Assembly (NCBI GenBank): GCA_964602275.1
Contig: CAZRQF010000032.1
Coordinates: forward strand, 1-11,174
Direction: 5' to 3'
From: RGIG6291 sp964602275
Lineage (GTDB): Bacteria > Bacillota > Clostridia > TANB77 > UBA1234
Length of the DNA stretch: 11,174 nucleotides
The position numbers and the translations under genes were made by a program. Under the pieces are notes generated by a model. That model did no database searches. It was not told the DNA's origin and saw only the letters and a program-made list of their open reading frames with translations. This document shows, in pieces, positions 1-6,517 of the stretch (position 1 is its first letter; every line of letters starts with the position of its first letter).

Positions 1-1
1 T

Positions 2-1045
2 ATAAAAGCAGAATACAAAAACGGAAAAGTAATTTTAACTGATGGATATGGAAATAAAGTCGATATTATTGGTAGTGCAGATCCTGAAGGAGGAGCAAAG
101 ATAACAGGAGCACATGATGATTCGGGAAATATTTCTGGTGCTACAAATTCAGGAAGTTATGTAGACTCGCCAATTACGATAAATCTAGATGGTACTGATG
201 TTACTTTTGGAGGCACAAGTTCAGCAGTATATGGCTATGAACTATATAGATTAACTAAAGCTTATAAAGATGGTGAAAAAGCAGAGAAAGTATTAAAGGA
301 AACATTAGAAAAAGAAATGTTAAATACGCCAGTTGTAGCTGATGCTCCGGGAATTGTAGTTGATGTTGACGGTGGCTTTAGACCAGGATTTAAAGTAGTT
401 ATAGAGCATGTTGAAGGTGGAAAAGTAAGAAGTTCATATGTTCACATGAAGCGTTGGCCTGAGGTACAAATTGGTGAATATGTTGGTGCGGGTACAATAC
501 TTGGCTATGAGGGAACTACTGGAAATAGTGGTGGATATCATACTCACCATGAATTAACAATAAATGGACAAGGTGCAAGATATCCTATTCCATATCTATA
601 TCCATTTTTCACACCATTTTATTATGAAGAGAAAGCAGCTGAAAATGATTATGAAATATCAAGTGACTACATGTCACTTATAAGAACGCTTTTCCCATAT
701 GGTGAATATGTTGATACCGAAGCTCTCTCAACTAAAATAAAGTACGAAAAACCAGATAATCAAAATGGCGAAATTAATCAAGTTGAAGTTGAAGATGGAA
801 AAATTAAAATTAAGAATTATGTGCCAACCTTAGCAATTACTACAACGGACCAATTACATACAGCTGATGATGTAGACGAACAAGCAAGTTTGGATAAAAT
901 TATTAATGAGGTGGATGGAAAAATGGGTGGTTCAAATTACAATGGTGACGATGTAATTGCTTTACCACAATATTTTGACAAAGAGTTCATGGGAGAAGTT
1001 TATAAAAATGGTGGTCATATATTAAAAGAAACAGGAAGTAATTAG
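2..1045 (+). CDS. M23/LytM-like cell-wall peptidase-domain protein, 3' part (5' end outside window)
   Basis: The reading frame is open from the window's left edge, so the gene begins upstream; an internal ATG at 317 would cut into the domain and is not the start. Numbering from position 2, residues about 107-195 resemble the M23 (LytM/lysostaphin) fold: a strand with VVADAPGIV, then SYVHM with the conserved His148, a GEYVGAGTILGYEGTTGNSGG segment, and the HxH zinc motif as H180-T-H182-H-E. M23 enzymes cleave peptide crosslinks in peptidoglycan. The usual first zinc motif (HxxxD, just before the VxA strand) is not visible; the residues there are LEKEMLNTP. The domain may therefore be inactive or divergent. 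The last 150 residues (a YPYLYPFF-rich stretch, then acidic linkers) are unrecognised. The next gene follows after 16 bases, suggesting one operon. Domain call is fairly sure; activity is not. Confidence 0.75.
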   Translation: MKAEYKNGKVILTDGYGNKVDIIGSADPEGGAKITGAHDDSGNISGATNSGSYVDSPITINLDGTDVTFGGTSSAVYGYELYRLTKAYKDGEKAEKVLKETLEKEMLNTPVVADAPGIVVDVDGGFRPGFKVVIEHVEGGKVRSSYVHMKRWPEVQIGEYVGAGTILGYEGTTGNSGGYHTHHELTINGQGARYPIPYLYPFFTPFYYEEKAAENDYEISSDYMSLIRTLFPYGEYVDTEALSTKIKYEKPDNQNGEINQVEVEDGKIKIKNYVPTLAITTTDQLHTADDVDEQASLDKIINEVDGKMGGSNYNGDDVIALPQYFDKEFMGEVYKNGGHILKETGSN

Positions 1046-1061
1046 TATTGAGGGTGAACAA

Positions 1062-1979
1062 ATGAAAAATAAAAACATATTAATAATTATAATCTTTATA
1101 GCAATTTTATTACTTGTGTTTATGACATCACTATTAATTAATGGATTAAACTTGAATAATTCTTCAGATGGTATTGATGTTATTGTAGATACAAAAATAA
1201 AAGATAATGAAATTTCCAAAGAGGACAAAGAAATTGTAGATAAATATCCAGTCTATATGGAAAATAAATATTCTAATGCACTATTAGTTGAACAAAAGAA
1301 AAGTCTTACTTTTATGATAGATGAAGTGCTTGAAAAATTAAATAAAAGAGATTATTCGGGATTGTATGCCAAACTTAGTTTGGCATACGCCGAAAGTCAA
1401 TCTATAGACGAAGATGCTTTCAAAAATTTTTTAGATATAACATTGCTTGATGAAACGGATTATATTTGTGAATTTTATGATGCCAAATATCATGGATATG
1501 AATGTCTTATTACATCTAAGGCGGGCAATATATCTTTTAGATTAAAAATACTTCCTATAAATGATTTTTCAGATTATGAGCTTACATTTAGAACTGACAT
1601 AATCTCAGGAGAAGAAAGAATGCAAATGTTTTCAATAGCTTCTGTAAAATGTGAAATATTATATGAAATAAAATGTACAGATACATTAGAATTTATTGTT
1701 TCTATGAAAAACCCAACTAACAATTCTATGAAAATTTCGCTAGTAGGTTCAAATGTTGAATCAAATTATAGAGGTACAGCACTTCCTTATGAGCTTTCTT
1801 CGCCAACTGATGAAATTATATTAAAACCAAATGAAACTAAAAAAGTAACTTTTGTATTTAATATAAAGGGAACAGAAGTAATCAGACCATCTTATATGAA
1901 CATTATATCTCAAATAAACGGAAAAGAGTACAATTTAAGAATAAACATTGACTATTCTGATTTCGAATATGCAAGTTAA
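1062..1979 (+). CDS. Membrane-anchored extracytoplasmic protein of unknown function
   Basis: 305 residues. The ATG at 1062 follows a weak GAGGGTGA ribosome binding site. Residues about 5-27 form one hydrophobic segment after a Lys-rich start, so the bulk should lie outside the membrane. Residues about 75-185 (FMIDEVLEKLNKRDYSGLY, later an FKNFLD helix and a strand-rich part) have the look of an NTF2-like fold. Residues about 195-300 are strand-rich and contain an Ig-like signature (MKNPTNNSMKISL, then LKPNETKKVTFVFNI). Both fold calls are inference from sequence pattern. It sits 16 bases behind the M23 gene and before a terminator, so the two are probably co-expressed and may belong to one envelope or secretion-like assembly whose other genes lie to the left. 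The coding sequence contains a perfect inverted repeat at 1364-1388. Gene reality is secure; function unknown. Confidence 0.8.
   Translation: MKNKNILIIIIFIAILLLVFMTSLLINGLNLNNSSDGIDVIVDTKIKDNEISKEDKEIVDKYPVYMENKYSNALLVEQKKSLTFMIDEVLEKLNKRDYSGLYAKLSLAYAESQSIDEDAFKNFLDITLLDETDYICEFYDAKYHGYECLITSKAGNISFRLKILPINDFSDYELTFRTDIISGEERMQMFSIASVKCEILYEIKCTDTLEFIVSMKNPTNNSMKISLVGSNVESNYRGTALPYELSSPTDEIILKPNETKKVTFVFNIKGTEVIRPSYMNIISQINGKEYNLRINIDYSDFEYAS
1364..1388. repeat. Perfect 11-bp inverted repeat inside a coding region
   Basis: GTATGCCAAAC at 1364-1374 and GTTTGGCATAC at 1378-1388 are exact reverse complements separated by TTA. It lies in codons 101-109 (L-Y-A-K-L-S-L-A-Y) of the membrane-anchored protein. 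It is G+C-richer than the surroundings and would form a stable RNA hairpin. Confidence 0.9.
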
Positions 1980-1983
1980 AACA

Positions 1984-2021
1984 AAAAAACAGTATGAATG
2001 TAAAATTTCATACTGTTTTTT
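1984..2021 (+). terminator. Intrinsic terminator after the envelope-protein unit
   Basis: A 15-bp perfect stem (1984-1998 with 2007-2021, core ACAGTATGAA/TTCATACTGT), an 8-base loop and a run of six T at 2016-2021, starting 5 bases after the stop codon. The A-run on the left arm means it could also work on the opposite strand. Confidence 0.92.
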
Positions 2022-2077
2022 ATGTAAAAGCCCTAAAATAAGCTCATTTTACAATTATTTAACAAATTACTTAAAAT

Positions 2078-2104
2078 TTGTTAATACATGGTGTATATTA
2101 TATA
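2078..2104 (+). promoter_or_regulatory. Weak promoter candidate for the structured RNA
   Basis: TTGTTA at 2078-2083 and TATATA at 2099-2104 are separated by 15 bases, shorter than ideal. TATATT at 2094-2099 is an alternative -10. The region 2022-2077 before it holds nothing else I recognise. Confidence 0.3.
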
Positions 2105-2339
2105 GGCGAGGTAGTTTAGCTACCGAAAGTTTAATAAATAATTGTAGTTTACAAGGAATTTATGAAGTTATGTTTTATTAGCATAAAAGTAAGTTTATAC
2201 TCACTGCTCAGAGTCTAAAAGTATTTTTATATAGTTTAACATAATTAATAAATTCAACAGCGTTTTATAGAAGTTTACTGTATCTATAATTTCTATGGGA
2301 TGTCTGTAAGTTTGTATTCTGTAATTAAATTATTTTTTT
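2105..2339 (+). ncRNA. Candidate structured RNA, possibly raiA/sr8384-type
   Basis: No coding potential, yet several nested hairpins. GGTAG/CTACC pairs at 2110-2114/2120-2124, followed by GAAAG. An interrupted hairpin pairs ATAAAT 2134-2139 with ATTTAT 2158-2163, and TTGTA 2142-2146 with TACAA 2150-2154. TTATG 2168-2172 pairs with CATAA 2182-2186. ACTC 2199-2202 pairs with GAGT 2211-2214. ATAGAA 2267-2272 pairs with TTCTAT 2291-2296. The run of seven T at 2333-2339 is a possible 3' end, but no clear terminator stem precedes it. The GGCGAGGTAGTTTAGC start and the CACTGCTCAGAGTC middle remind me of the clostridial raiA-motif RNA; that is recollection, not a covariance-model match. The exact ends are uncertain. 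Confidence 0.5.
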
Positions 2340-2367
2340 ACATTTCTTTTTTGAATGGGAGAAATGT
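2340..2367 (+). promoter_or_regulatory. Hairpin in the untranslated leader
   Basis: ACATTTC at 2340-2346 pairs perfectly with GAAATGT at 2361-2367 across a 14-base loop. A mismatch and further A-T pairs extend the base of the stem. It follows the T-run of the candidate RNA and is not followed by T, so it is not a terminator. It could be the start of the response-regulator leader. Confidence 0.4.
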
Positions 2368-2386
2368 TAAAAAGAGATGCTAGAAA

Positions 2387-2431
2387 AGGGGCTGATGTCA
2401 TTTATAGATAAATGCCCCTGGCATGGCATTT
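2387..2431 (+). promoter_or_regulatory. Two mutually exclusive hairpins before the response-regulator RBS
   Basis: Structure A: AGGGGC 2387-2392 with GCCCCT 2414-2419, with an inner stem ATTTA 2400-2404 / TAAAT 2409-2413. Structure B: AAATGCC 2410-2416 with GGCATTT 2425-2431. They share bases 2410-2419, so only one can form. The ribosome binding site GAAAGG (2435-2440) comes directly after. This is the only G+C-rich patch in the leader. A regulatory switch is inference. Confidence 0.4.
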
Positions 2432-2448
2432 CTTGAAAGGATGAAATT

Positions 2449-3144
2449 ATGAAAAAGATTTTAGTAGTTGATGATGATAAAAACATATGTGAATTATTAA
2501 GCTTATATTTAAAAAATGATGGCTATAATGTTGTCTTTGCATACGATGGTAGCGAAGCTGTAACAAAAGCTAAAGAAGAAAAACCAAATCTTATCGTGCT
2601 AGATGTTATGATGCCTATTATAAATGGTTGGGAAGCATGTAAGTTAATAAGACAATTTACAGATGTTCCAATAATAATGCTTACTGCATTAGATTCACTA
2701 GAAAATAAAGTACAAGGACTTAATATTGGTGCAGATGATTATATCGTAAAACCATTTGAGCCAGTAGAAGTAGTTGCTAGAATTAATGCACATTTGAGAA
2801 GACAAGAAAAAGATACAGATAAAGAAAATGATTCATCTACTGCTGAAATTGAAGTTGATAATTTGAAAGTTAATATGGATACATACGAAGTAAGATTAAA
2901 TGGTGAGTTAGTAACTGATTTAAAACCAAAAGAAATACAATTGCTATACTTCTTTTTAACTAACAAAAATCAAGTTTTCACAAGAGAGCAATTACTAGAT
3001 AAAGTGTGGGGGTATGAATATTTTGGCGGTACAAGAACTGTTGATGTTCATATAAAAAGCGTAAGAGAAAAACTAAATAGTAGTGAAAATAAATGGGAAA
3101 TAAAAACAATATGGAATGTTGGATATAAATTTGAAACAAAATAA
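2449..3144 (+). CDS. OmpR/PhoB-family response regulator
   Basis: 231 residues, the normal family length. The receiver domain (1-120) has the acidic pair D8-D9, phospho-acceptor D52 in VLDVMMP, T79 in MLTA, and K101 in VKPF. A Lys/Glu-rich linker (112-132) leads to a winged-helix DNA-binding domain (135-231) with LKPKEIQLLYFF, the recognition-helix region GGTRTVDVHIKSVREKL, and the wing IWNVGYKFE. It should be phosphorylated by the kinase encoded 15 bases downstream and bind direct-repeat operators as a dimer. The ATG at 2449 is preceded by GAAAGG at good spacing. The long leader with competing hairpins suggests control of its expression. The specific regulon cannot be read from this window; the pair is of the ResD/PhoP/WalR general type, but the WalHIJ accessory genes are absent. 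Confidence 0.95.
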   Translation: MKKILVVDDDKNICELLSLYLKNDGYNVVFAYDGSEAVTKAKEEKPNLIVLDVMMPIINGWEACKLIRQFTDVPIIMLTALDSLENKVQGLNIGADDYIVKPFEPVEVVARINAHLRRQEKDTDKENDSSTAEIEVDNLKVNMDTYEVRLNGELVTDLKPKEIQLLYFFLTNKNQVFTREQLLDKVWGYEYFGGTRTVDVHIKSVREKLNSSENKWEIKTIWNVGYKFETK

Positions 3145-3159
3145 TAGTCGGGTGAAAAA

Positions 3160-4551
3160 ATGTTTAAGAGTATATATACAAAATTAGTTGCTACATATTT
3201 ATCGTTATTTTTAATAATTATTTTAATGATTTCTGTCTTTGTGTTAAGCATATTTTATAAAGAGTTTACAAGCCAAGCGGAACAAGATTTAATAAATGCT
3301 GGCGATAAGACTAATGTGCTTATGGAAAGATACTATAATAATGAAATATCCAAAGCGGAGCTTACGGCTTGGATAAATGCCATGAGCTATATATCTAACA
3401 TAAAGATATATGTGCTTAATCCTGATACAAGTATATTACATCAAGTTGAAACGACAGACGAAATGTCGTTTGAGCAATATATAAAGTCAGATATCAAACA
3501 AATAATGAATGGTGAAACTGTGAAACAATTATCGTCTGTAAAACTTGAAACGGGTGATGAAGTTATATATGTTGGTATGCCGCTTATGTATAATGAAAAA
3601 GTTAGCGGAATAATTTTACTATTTTCACCAATAACAGAACTAAATAACTTGTTAAAAGAAGTTATTTACACGATGGTCGCAATTATTGTGATAAGTATAC
3701 TTTTATGCACACTTGCAATTTTAAAAATATCAATAAGAATTTCAGAACCAATAGTAAACATAAGCGAATATGCAAAGAAAATAGGTAAAGGCGAAGAAGT
3801 GCCTGATATTGAAATAAATTCAAATGATGAAATTGGCAAATTAGCAGGTTCTTTCAACGAAATGAAGAAAGAGCTTAGGGTTGCAGAACAAATGCGAAGA
3901 GAAATTGTTGCAAATGTTTCGCATGAACTTAGAACTCCGCTTACTTCAATCATTGGATTTATAAAAGGAATATTAGATGGCATTATAACAAAAGAAGATG
4001 AAAAAAAATATCTAATGATTGCATATGAAGAAGCTAACAGACTAAAAGAATTAACCAGAGATATTGTTGAAGTTGCAAAATTAGAATCAGGAAATACTAA
4101 ATTAAACAAAGAAAAATTTTATATTAATGATTTAATAGGCGATGTATATATTGAGTTAGAAACTTTAGTAAAAGAAAAAAATCTTGACTTTATATATAAT
4201 GAGCTTGAAAAAAATATAGAAGTAAATGCAGATAAATCTAGAATAAGACAAGTTTTAATAAATGTTATAAATAATTCAGTTAAATATACAAATGAAGGAT
4301 ACATAAAAATAACACTAGAAAAAGAAAACATGTCAGCTAAGATAACAATAGAAGATACTGGAATTGGAATTAGAAAAGACAAAGTTGCGTATTTATTTAA
4401 CAAATTTTACACCGCAAATGAATATGGAAATGCAACAAGCGGTGCAGGATTAGGGCTTAATATAGCAAAAAATATAATAGATATGCATAATGGAAAAATA
4501 AAAATAGAAAGCGAAGAAAATAAAGGAACAAAGGTTGTTATTAATATATAG
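3160..4551 (+). CDS. Membrane sensor histidine kinase
   Basis: 463 residues. Transmembrane helices at about 9-32 and 168-188 flank an extracytoplasmic sensor of about 130 residues, whose C-terminal part (YVGMPLMYNEKVSGIILLFSPI) looks like a Cache/PAS-type fold. A HAMP linker (about 190-242) follows. The dimerisation domain has phospho-accepting His255 in VSHELRTPLTS. The ATPase domain has the N box N368-VINNSVKYT, the G1 box D399-TGIGI, the F box LFNKFYT and the G2 box GAGLGLN at 428-434, so all catalytic motifs are present. It should phosphorylate D52 of the upstream regulator. GGGTG ahead of the ATG is the ribosome binding site. The signal is unknown; the downstream extracytoplasmic proteins are candidates for targets or accessory sensors. 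A TATAAT at 4555-4560, just after the stop, could be an internal promoter but lacks a well-spaced -35. Confidence 0.95.
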   Translation: MFKSIYTKLVATYLSLFLIIILMISVFVLSIFYKEFTSQAEQDLINAGDKTNVLMERYYNNEISKAELTAWINAMSYISNIKIYVLNPDTSILHQVETTDEMSFEQYIKSDIKQIMNGETVKQLSSVKLETGDEVIYVGMPLMYNEKVSGIILLFSPITELNNLLKEVIYTMVAIIVISILLCTLAILKISIRISEPIVNISEYAKKIGKGEEVPDIEINSNDEIGKLAGSFNEMKKELRVAEQMRREIVANVSHELRTPLTSIIGFIKGILDGIITKEDEKKYLMIAYEEANRLKELTRDIVEVAKLESGNTKLNKEKFYINDLIGDVYIELETLVKEKNLDFIYNELEKNIEVNADKSRIRQVLINVINNSVKYTNEGYIKITLEKENMSAKITIEDTGIGIRKDKVAYLFNKFYTANEYGNATSGAGLGLNIAKNIIDMHNGKIKIESEENKGTKVVINI

Positions 4552-4597
4552 TAGTATAATCTCAAGTTCTTATAAAATAAATGAAAGGAGTGGAAAT

Positions 4598-5032
4598 ATG
4601 AATAAAATGTTTCAAACGATAACATCGATACTAATAATAATTTTATTATTTTTATTAATGTGGGTATTTATATCTTATTATACTTCACCAACAGAAACAA
4701 AAGAAAGCAATTTTACTACAAATGCCAATATTCCATCTCCGAAAGTTCAAATTCCTATAATAGATAGTGAAAATCAATTAGAACCATCATCAACGATTGG
4801 AGAAGAAAAAGTAGAACAGCCATCACAGACAGTAACGGATGGAATAAAAGAAAAAAATCCGGAAACAAGTGTGATAATATCTTCAAATCCAAACACATCT
4901 AATGCAGAAAAGCAACAAGTATTAAACGAAATAGACGAAGCGTTGAGCGAATTACTTTTGGTAGTAGATAGTGTTACAGTAGTTGATGAAACTCGTTTAG
5001 GAATAGAAGAAGGAGTTGAGGTGCAACCGTGA
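4598..5032 (+). CDS. Small membrane-anchored low-complexity protein, unknown function
   Basis: 144 residues from the ATG at 4598, chosen because AAAGGAG (4584-4590) precedes it at good spacing; the in-frame ATG at 4535 would overlap the kinase and has no such site. Residues about 8-28 are a single transmembrane helix (TSILIIILLFLLMWVFISYY). Residues 29-100 are rich in Ser, Thr, Pro, Glu and Asn and look disordered, as in a wall-spanning or periplasm-like linker. The last 40 residues form a short amphipathic helix (EKQQVLNEIDEALSELLLVV) and an acidic tail. It is probably N-in, C-out. Its stop overlaps the start of the next gene (GTGA), which points to translational coupling and joint work. I recognise no family. 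Confidence 0.8.
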   Translation: MNKMFQTITSILIIILLFLLMWVFISYYTSPTETKESNFTTNANIPSPKVQIPIIDSENQLEPSSTIGEEKVEQPSQTVTDGIKEKNPETSVIISSNPNTSNAEKQQVLNEIDEALSELLLVVDSVTVVDETRLGIEEGVEVQP

Positions 5033-5541
5033 TAAAAAAGATAATTGTATGTTGTACCTTTGCAATACTTCTTTTAATAAATATTTCTACATATGCAACA
5101 GAAGTTGATGTAACAGAAAATGGAACATATATTCCATCAATGACTGTTGATGAACTTTTAGTTATGATGCAGTCAAAACAGGCAAAAGTTGATATTATTA
5201 AAAAAAATAATGTAGAAATTGAAAGCTTAAAGCTTGAATTAAAAGAAAAAATTGTAGTTGCAGCAGAAAAAATAAATTCTTTAAAGATAGAAGTTTCACA
5301 AGAAAGAGTAGAGATAACAGATGAAATTTTAAATGAATTAAAAGAATTATTAGAATTTTTGCAAGAATCTAAAACTACTTTGGAAAATGATGTAGAAAAA
5401 ATATCGAGTGAAATAGAATCAATATTAGACTTAATTTCTACAAAAGGAATGCAGCTAGAACAATATGATAAACTCATAGAAAAGCAAAATGAAGTTATAG
5501 TAAAAATGAAAGAAGTTATGAATACAGTAAATAAAATATAA
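5029..5541 (+). CDS. Secreted coiled-coil protein, unknown function
   Basis: 170 residues. The start is a GTG overlapping the previous TGA; GAGG at 5018-5021 is the likely ribosome binding site, and no other start keeps the signal peptide. Residues 1-23 are a signal peptide (MIKK, a hydrophobic core, then TYA before T24). After a short segment with VTENGTYIPSMTVDELL, residues about 45-168 are nearly all Lys/Glu/Leu/Ile heptad-like helix, interrupted around residues 75-90. No catalytic domain follows. Secreted coiled coils of this kind occur at the N terminus of CwlO/PcsB-type wall hydrolases that bind FtsEX; here only the coil would be present. That comparison is inference. It is coupled to the membrane protein upstream and lies 13 bases before ftsY. 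Confidence 0.8.
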   Translation: MIKKIIVCCTFAILLLINISTYATEVDVTENGTYIPSMTVDELLVMMQSKQAKVDIIKKNNVEIESLKLELKEKIVVAAEKINSLKIEVSQERVEITDEILNELKELLEFLQESKTTLENDVEKISSEIESILDLISTKGMQLEQYDKLIEKQNEVIVKMKEVMNTVNKI

Positions 5542-5554
5542 GGAGTAAGTGGTA

Positions 5555-6463
5555 ATGGGTTTTTTTGATAAATTAAAAGAAGGATTAAGCAAGACAAAAG
5601 AGGCTTTAAATAGCAAGATAAATAATGTATTTAGCAATTTTAGAAAAGTTGATGAAGAACTATTAGAAGAATTGGAAGAAGCATTAATTCTTTCAGATGT
5701 TGGTATGGATACTTCATTAAAAATTATTGAAAATTTGAGAAATAGGATAAAATTAGAAAAAATAGAAGATTCAGAGCAAGTAAAGAATGCTTTAAAAGAA
5801 GAAATTGTAAAAGAATTAACAAAGAACAATAATGACTTGAACATAAAGACAAAACCTTCTGTAATGATGGTAGTGGGAGTAAATGGTGCAGGAAAAACAA
5901 CATCAATTGGAAAAATTGCTGCTAGCTTAAAAGAAGAAGGCAAAAAAGTATTAGTAGCCGCAGCAGATACATTTAGAGCAGCTGCCATAGAGCAACTAGA
6001 AGTTTGGACAGATAGAGCTGGAGTAAACATTGTAAAAAGACCAGAAGGCTCAGACCCTGCATCAGTTGTTTTTGATGCTATAAAACAAGTAAAAGAAGGC
6101 GATTACGATATATTAATCATTGATACTGCTGGAAGACTTCATACAAAAAAATACTTAATGGATGAGCTAGGAAAAATTCAAAAAATAGTAGATAGAGAAT
6201 TACCTAACGCAGATCAAGAAATACTTTTAGTGTTAGATGGCACAACAGGTCAAAATGCATTGATACAAGCAAAAGAATTTGCCGAAGTTACAAAAATAAC
6301 AGGTCTAATACTTACAAAGTTAGACGGTACTGCAAAAGGCGGAGTAATAATAGGAATATGCTCTGAGTTAAATGTTCCTGTCAAATTCATTGGCGTTGGA
6401 GAAAAAATATCAGACTTGCAAATTTTTAACCCGATAGAATTTGCAAATGCATTATTTGAATAA
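5555..6463 (+). CDS. ftsY: Signal recognition particle receptor FtsY
   Basis: 302 residues. The ATG at 5555 is preferred over the GTG at 5549 because AGGAG (5541-5545) is then 9 bases away and the protein starts with the typical MGFFDKLKEGLSKTK. FtsY is the membrane-associated GTPase that pairs with Ffh to deliver ribosomes making membrane and secreted proteins to the Sec translocon. The helical N domain is at about 15-95. The G domain has the P loop GVNGAGKT (108-115), the DTFRAAAIEQL insertion-box motif, DTAGR at 190-194, TKLD at 254-257, and the C-terminal GVGEKISDLQIFNPIEF. The long acidic A domain of enterobacterial FtsY is absent, as is usual in Gram-positives; the amphipathic N-terminal helix should give membrane contact. 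It is unusual that it follows a two-component system rather than smc or ffh. Confidence 0.97.
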   Translation: MGFFDKLKEGLSKTKEALNSKINNVFSNFRKVDEELLEELEEALILSDVGMDTSLKIIENLRNRIKLEKIEDSEQVKNALKEEIVKELTKNNNDLNIKTKPSVMMVVGVNGAGKTTSIGKIAASLKEEGKKVLVAAADTFRAAAIEQLEVWTDRAGVNIVKRPEGSDPASVVFDAIKQVKEGDYDILIIDTAGRLHTKKYLMDELGKIQKIVDRELPNADQEILLVLDGTTGQNALIQAKEFAEVTKITGLILTKLDGTAKGGVIIGICSELNVPVKFIGVGEKISDLQIFNPIEFANALFE

Positions 6464-6479
6464 AATAGAAAAAAATACA

Positions 6480-6517
6480 AAAAATACTCGTTAGGTGATA
6501 GCTTAATGAGTATTTTT
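6480..6517 (+). promoter_or_regulatory. Terminator-like hairpin enclosing the RBS and start codon of the next gene
   Basis: AAAAATACTC at 6480-6489 pairs with GAGTATTTTT at 6508-6517 (10 bp), ending in five T. The 18-base loop contains the ribosome binding site AGGTGA (6493-6498) and most of the ATG at 6506. It could be a leaky terminator after ftsY, undone when ribosomes start on the next gene. The stem is A+T-rich, so its strength is uncertain. Confidence 0.45.

Noticed and set aside
1948..2181. 77-codon + strand frame after the envelope-protein gene
   Set aside because: It overlaps the preceding gene's end, runs straight through the strong terminator and into the structured-RNA region, has no ribosome binding site and shows unusual Cys/Tyr-rich composition.
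2387..2431. Known riboswitch class (c-di-GMP, cobalamin, SAM) for the leader
   Set aside because: None of the conserved core sequences I know for these classes is visible; the hairpins are too small.
4555..4560. TATAAT after the kinase gene as an internal promoter
   Set aside because: The only TTG hexamer (TTGTTA 4535-4540) is 14 bases away, too close; kept only as a remark.
5029..5100. Lipoprotein signal in the secreted coiled-coil protein
   Set aside because: The two Cys (8-9) lie before the hydrophobic core, not after it in a lipobox; TYA before residue 24 fits an ordinary signal-peptidase site better.
5549..5554. GTG start for ftsY
   Set aside because: It is only 3 bases from AGGAG, while the ATG at 5555 has 9-base spacing and gives the typical MGFFDKLK start.
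5455..6030. 191-codon minus-strand frame, and similar ones opposite the kinase and rimO
   Set aside because: They are antisense to well-supported genes and have the same low-complexity Ser/Phe/Leu composition.
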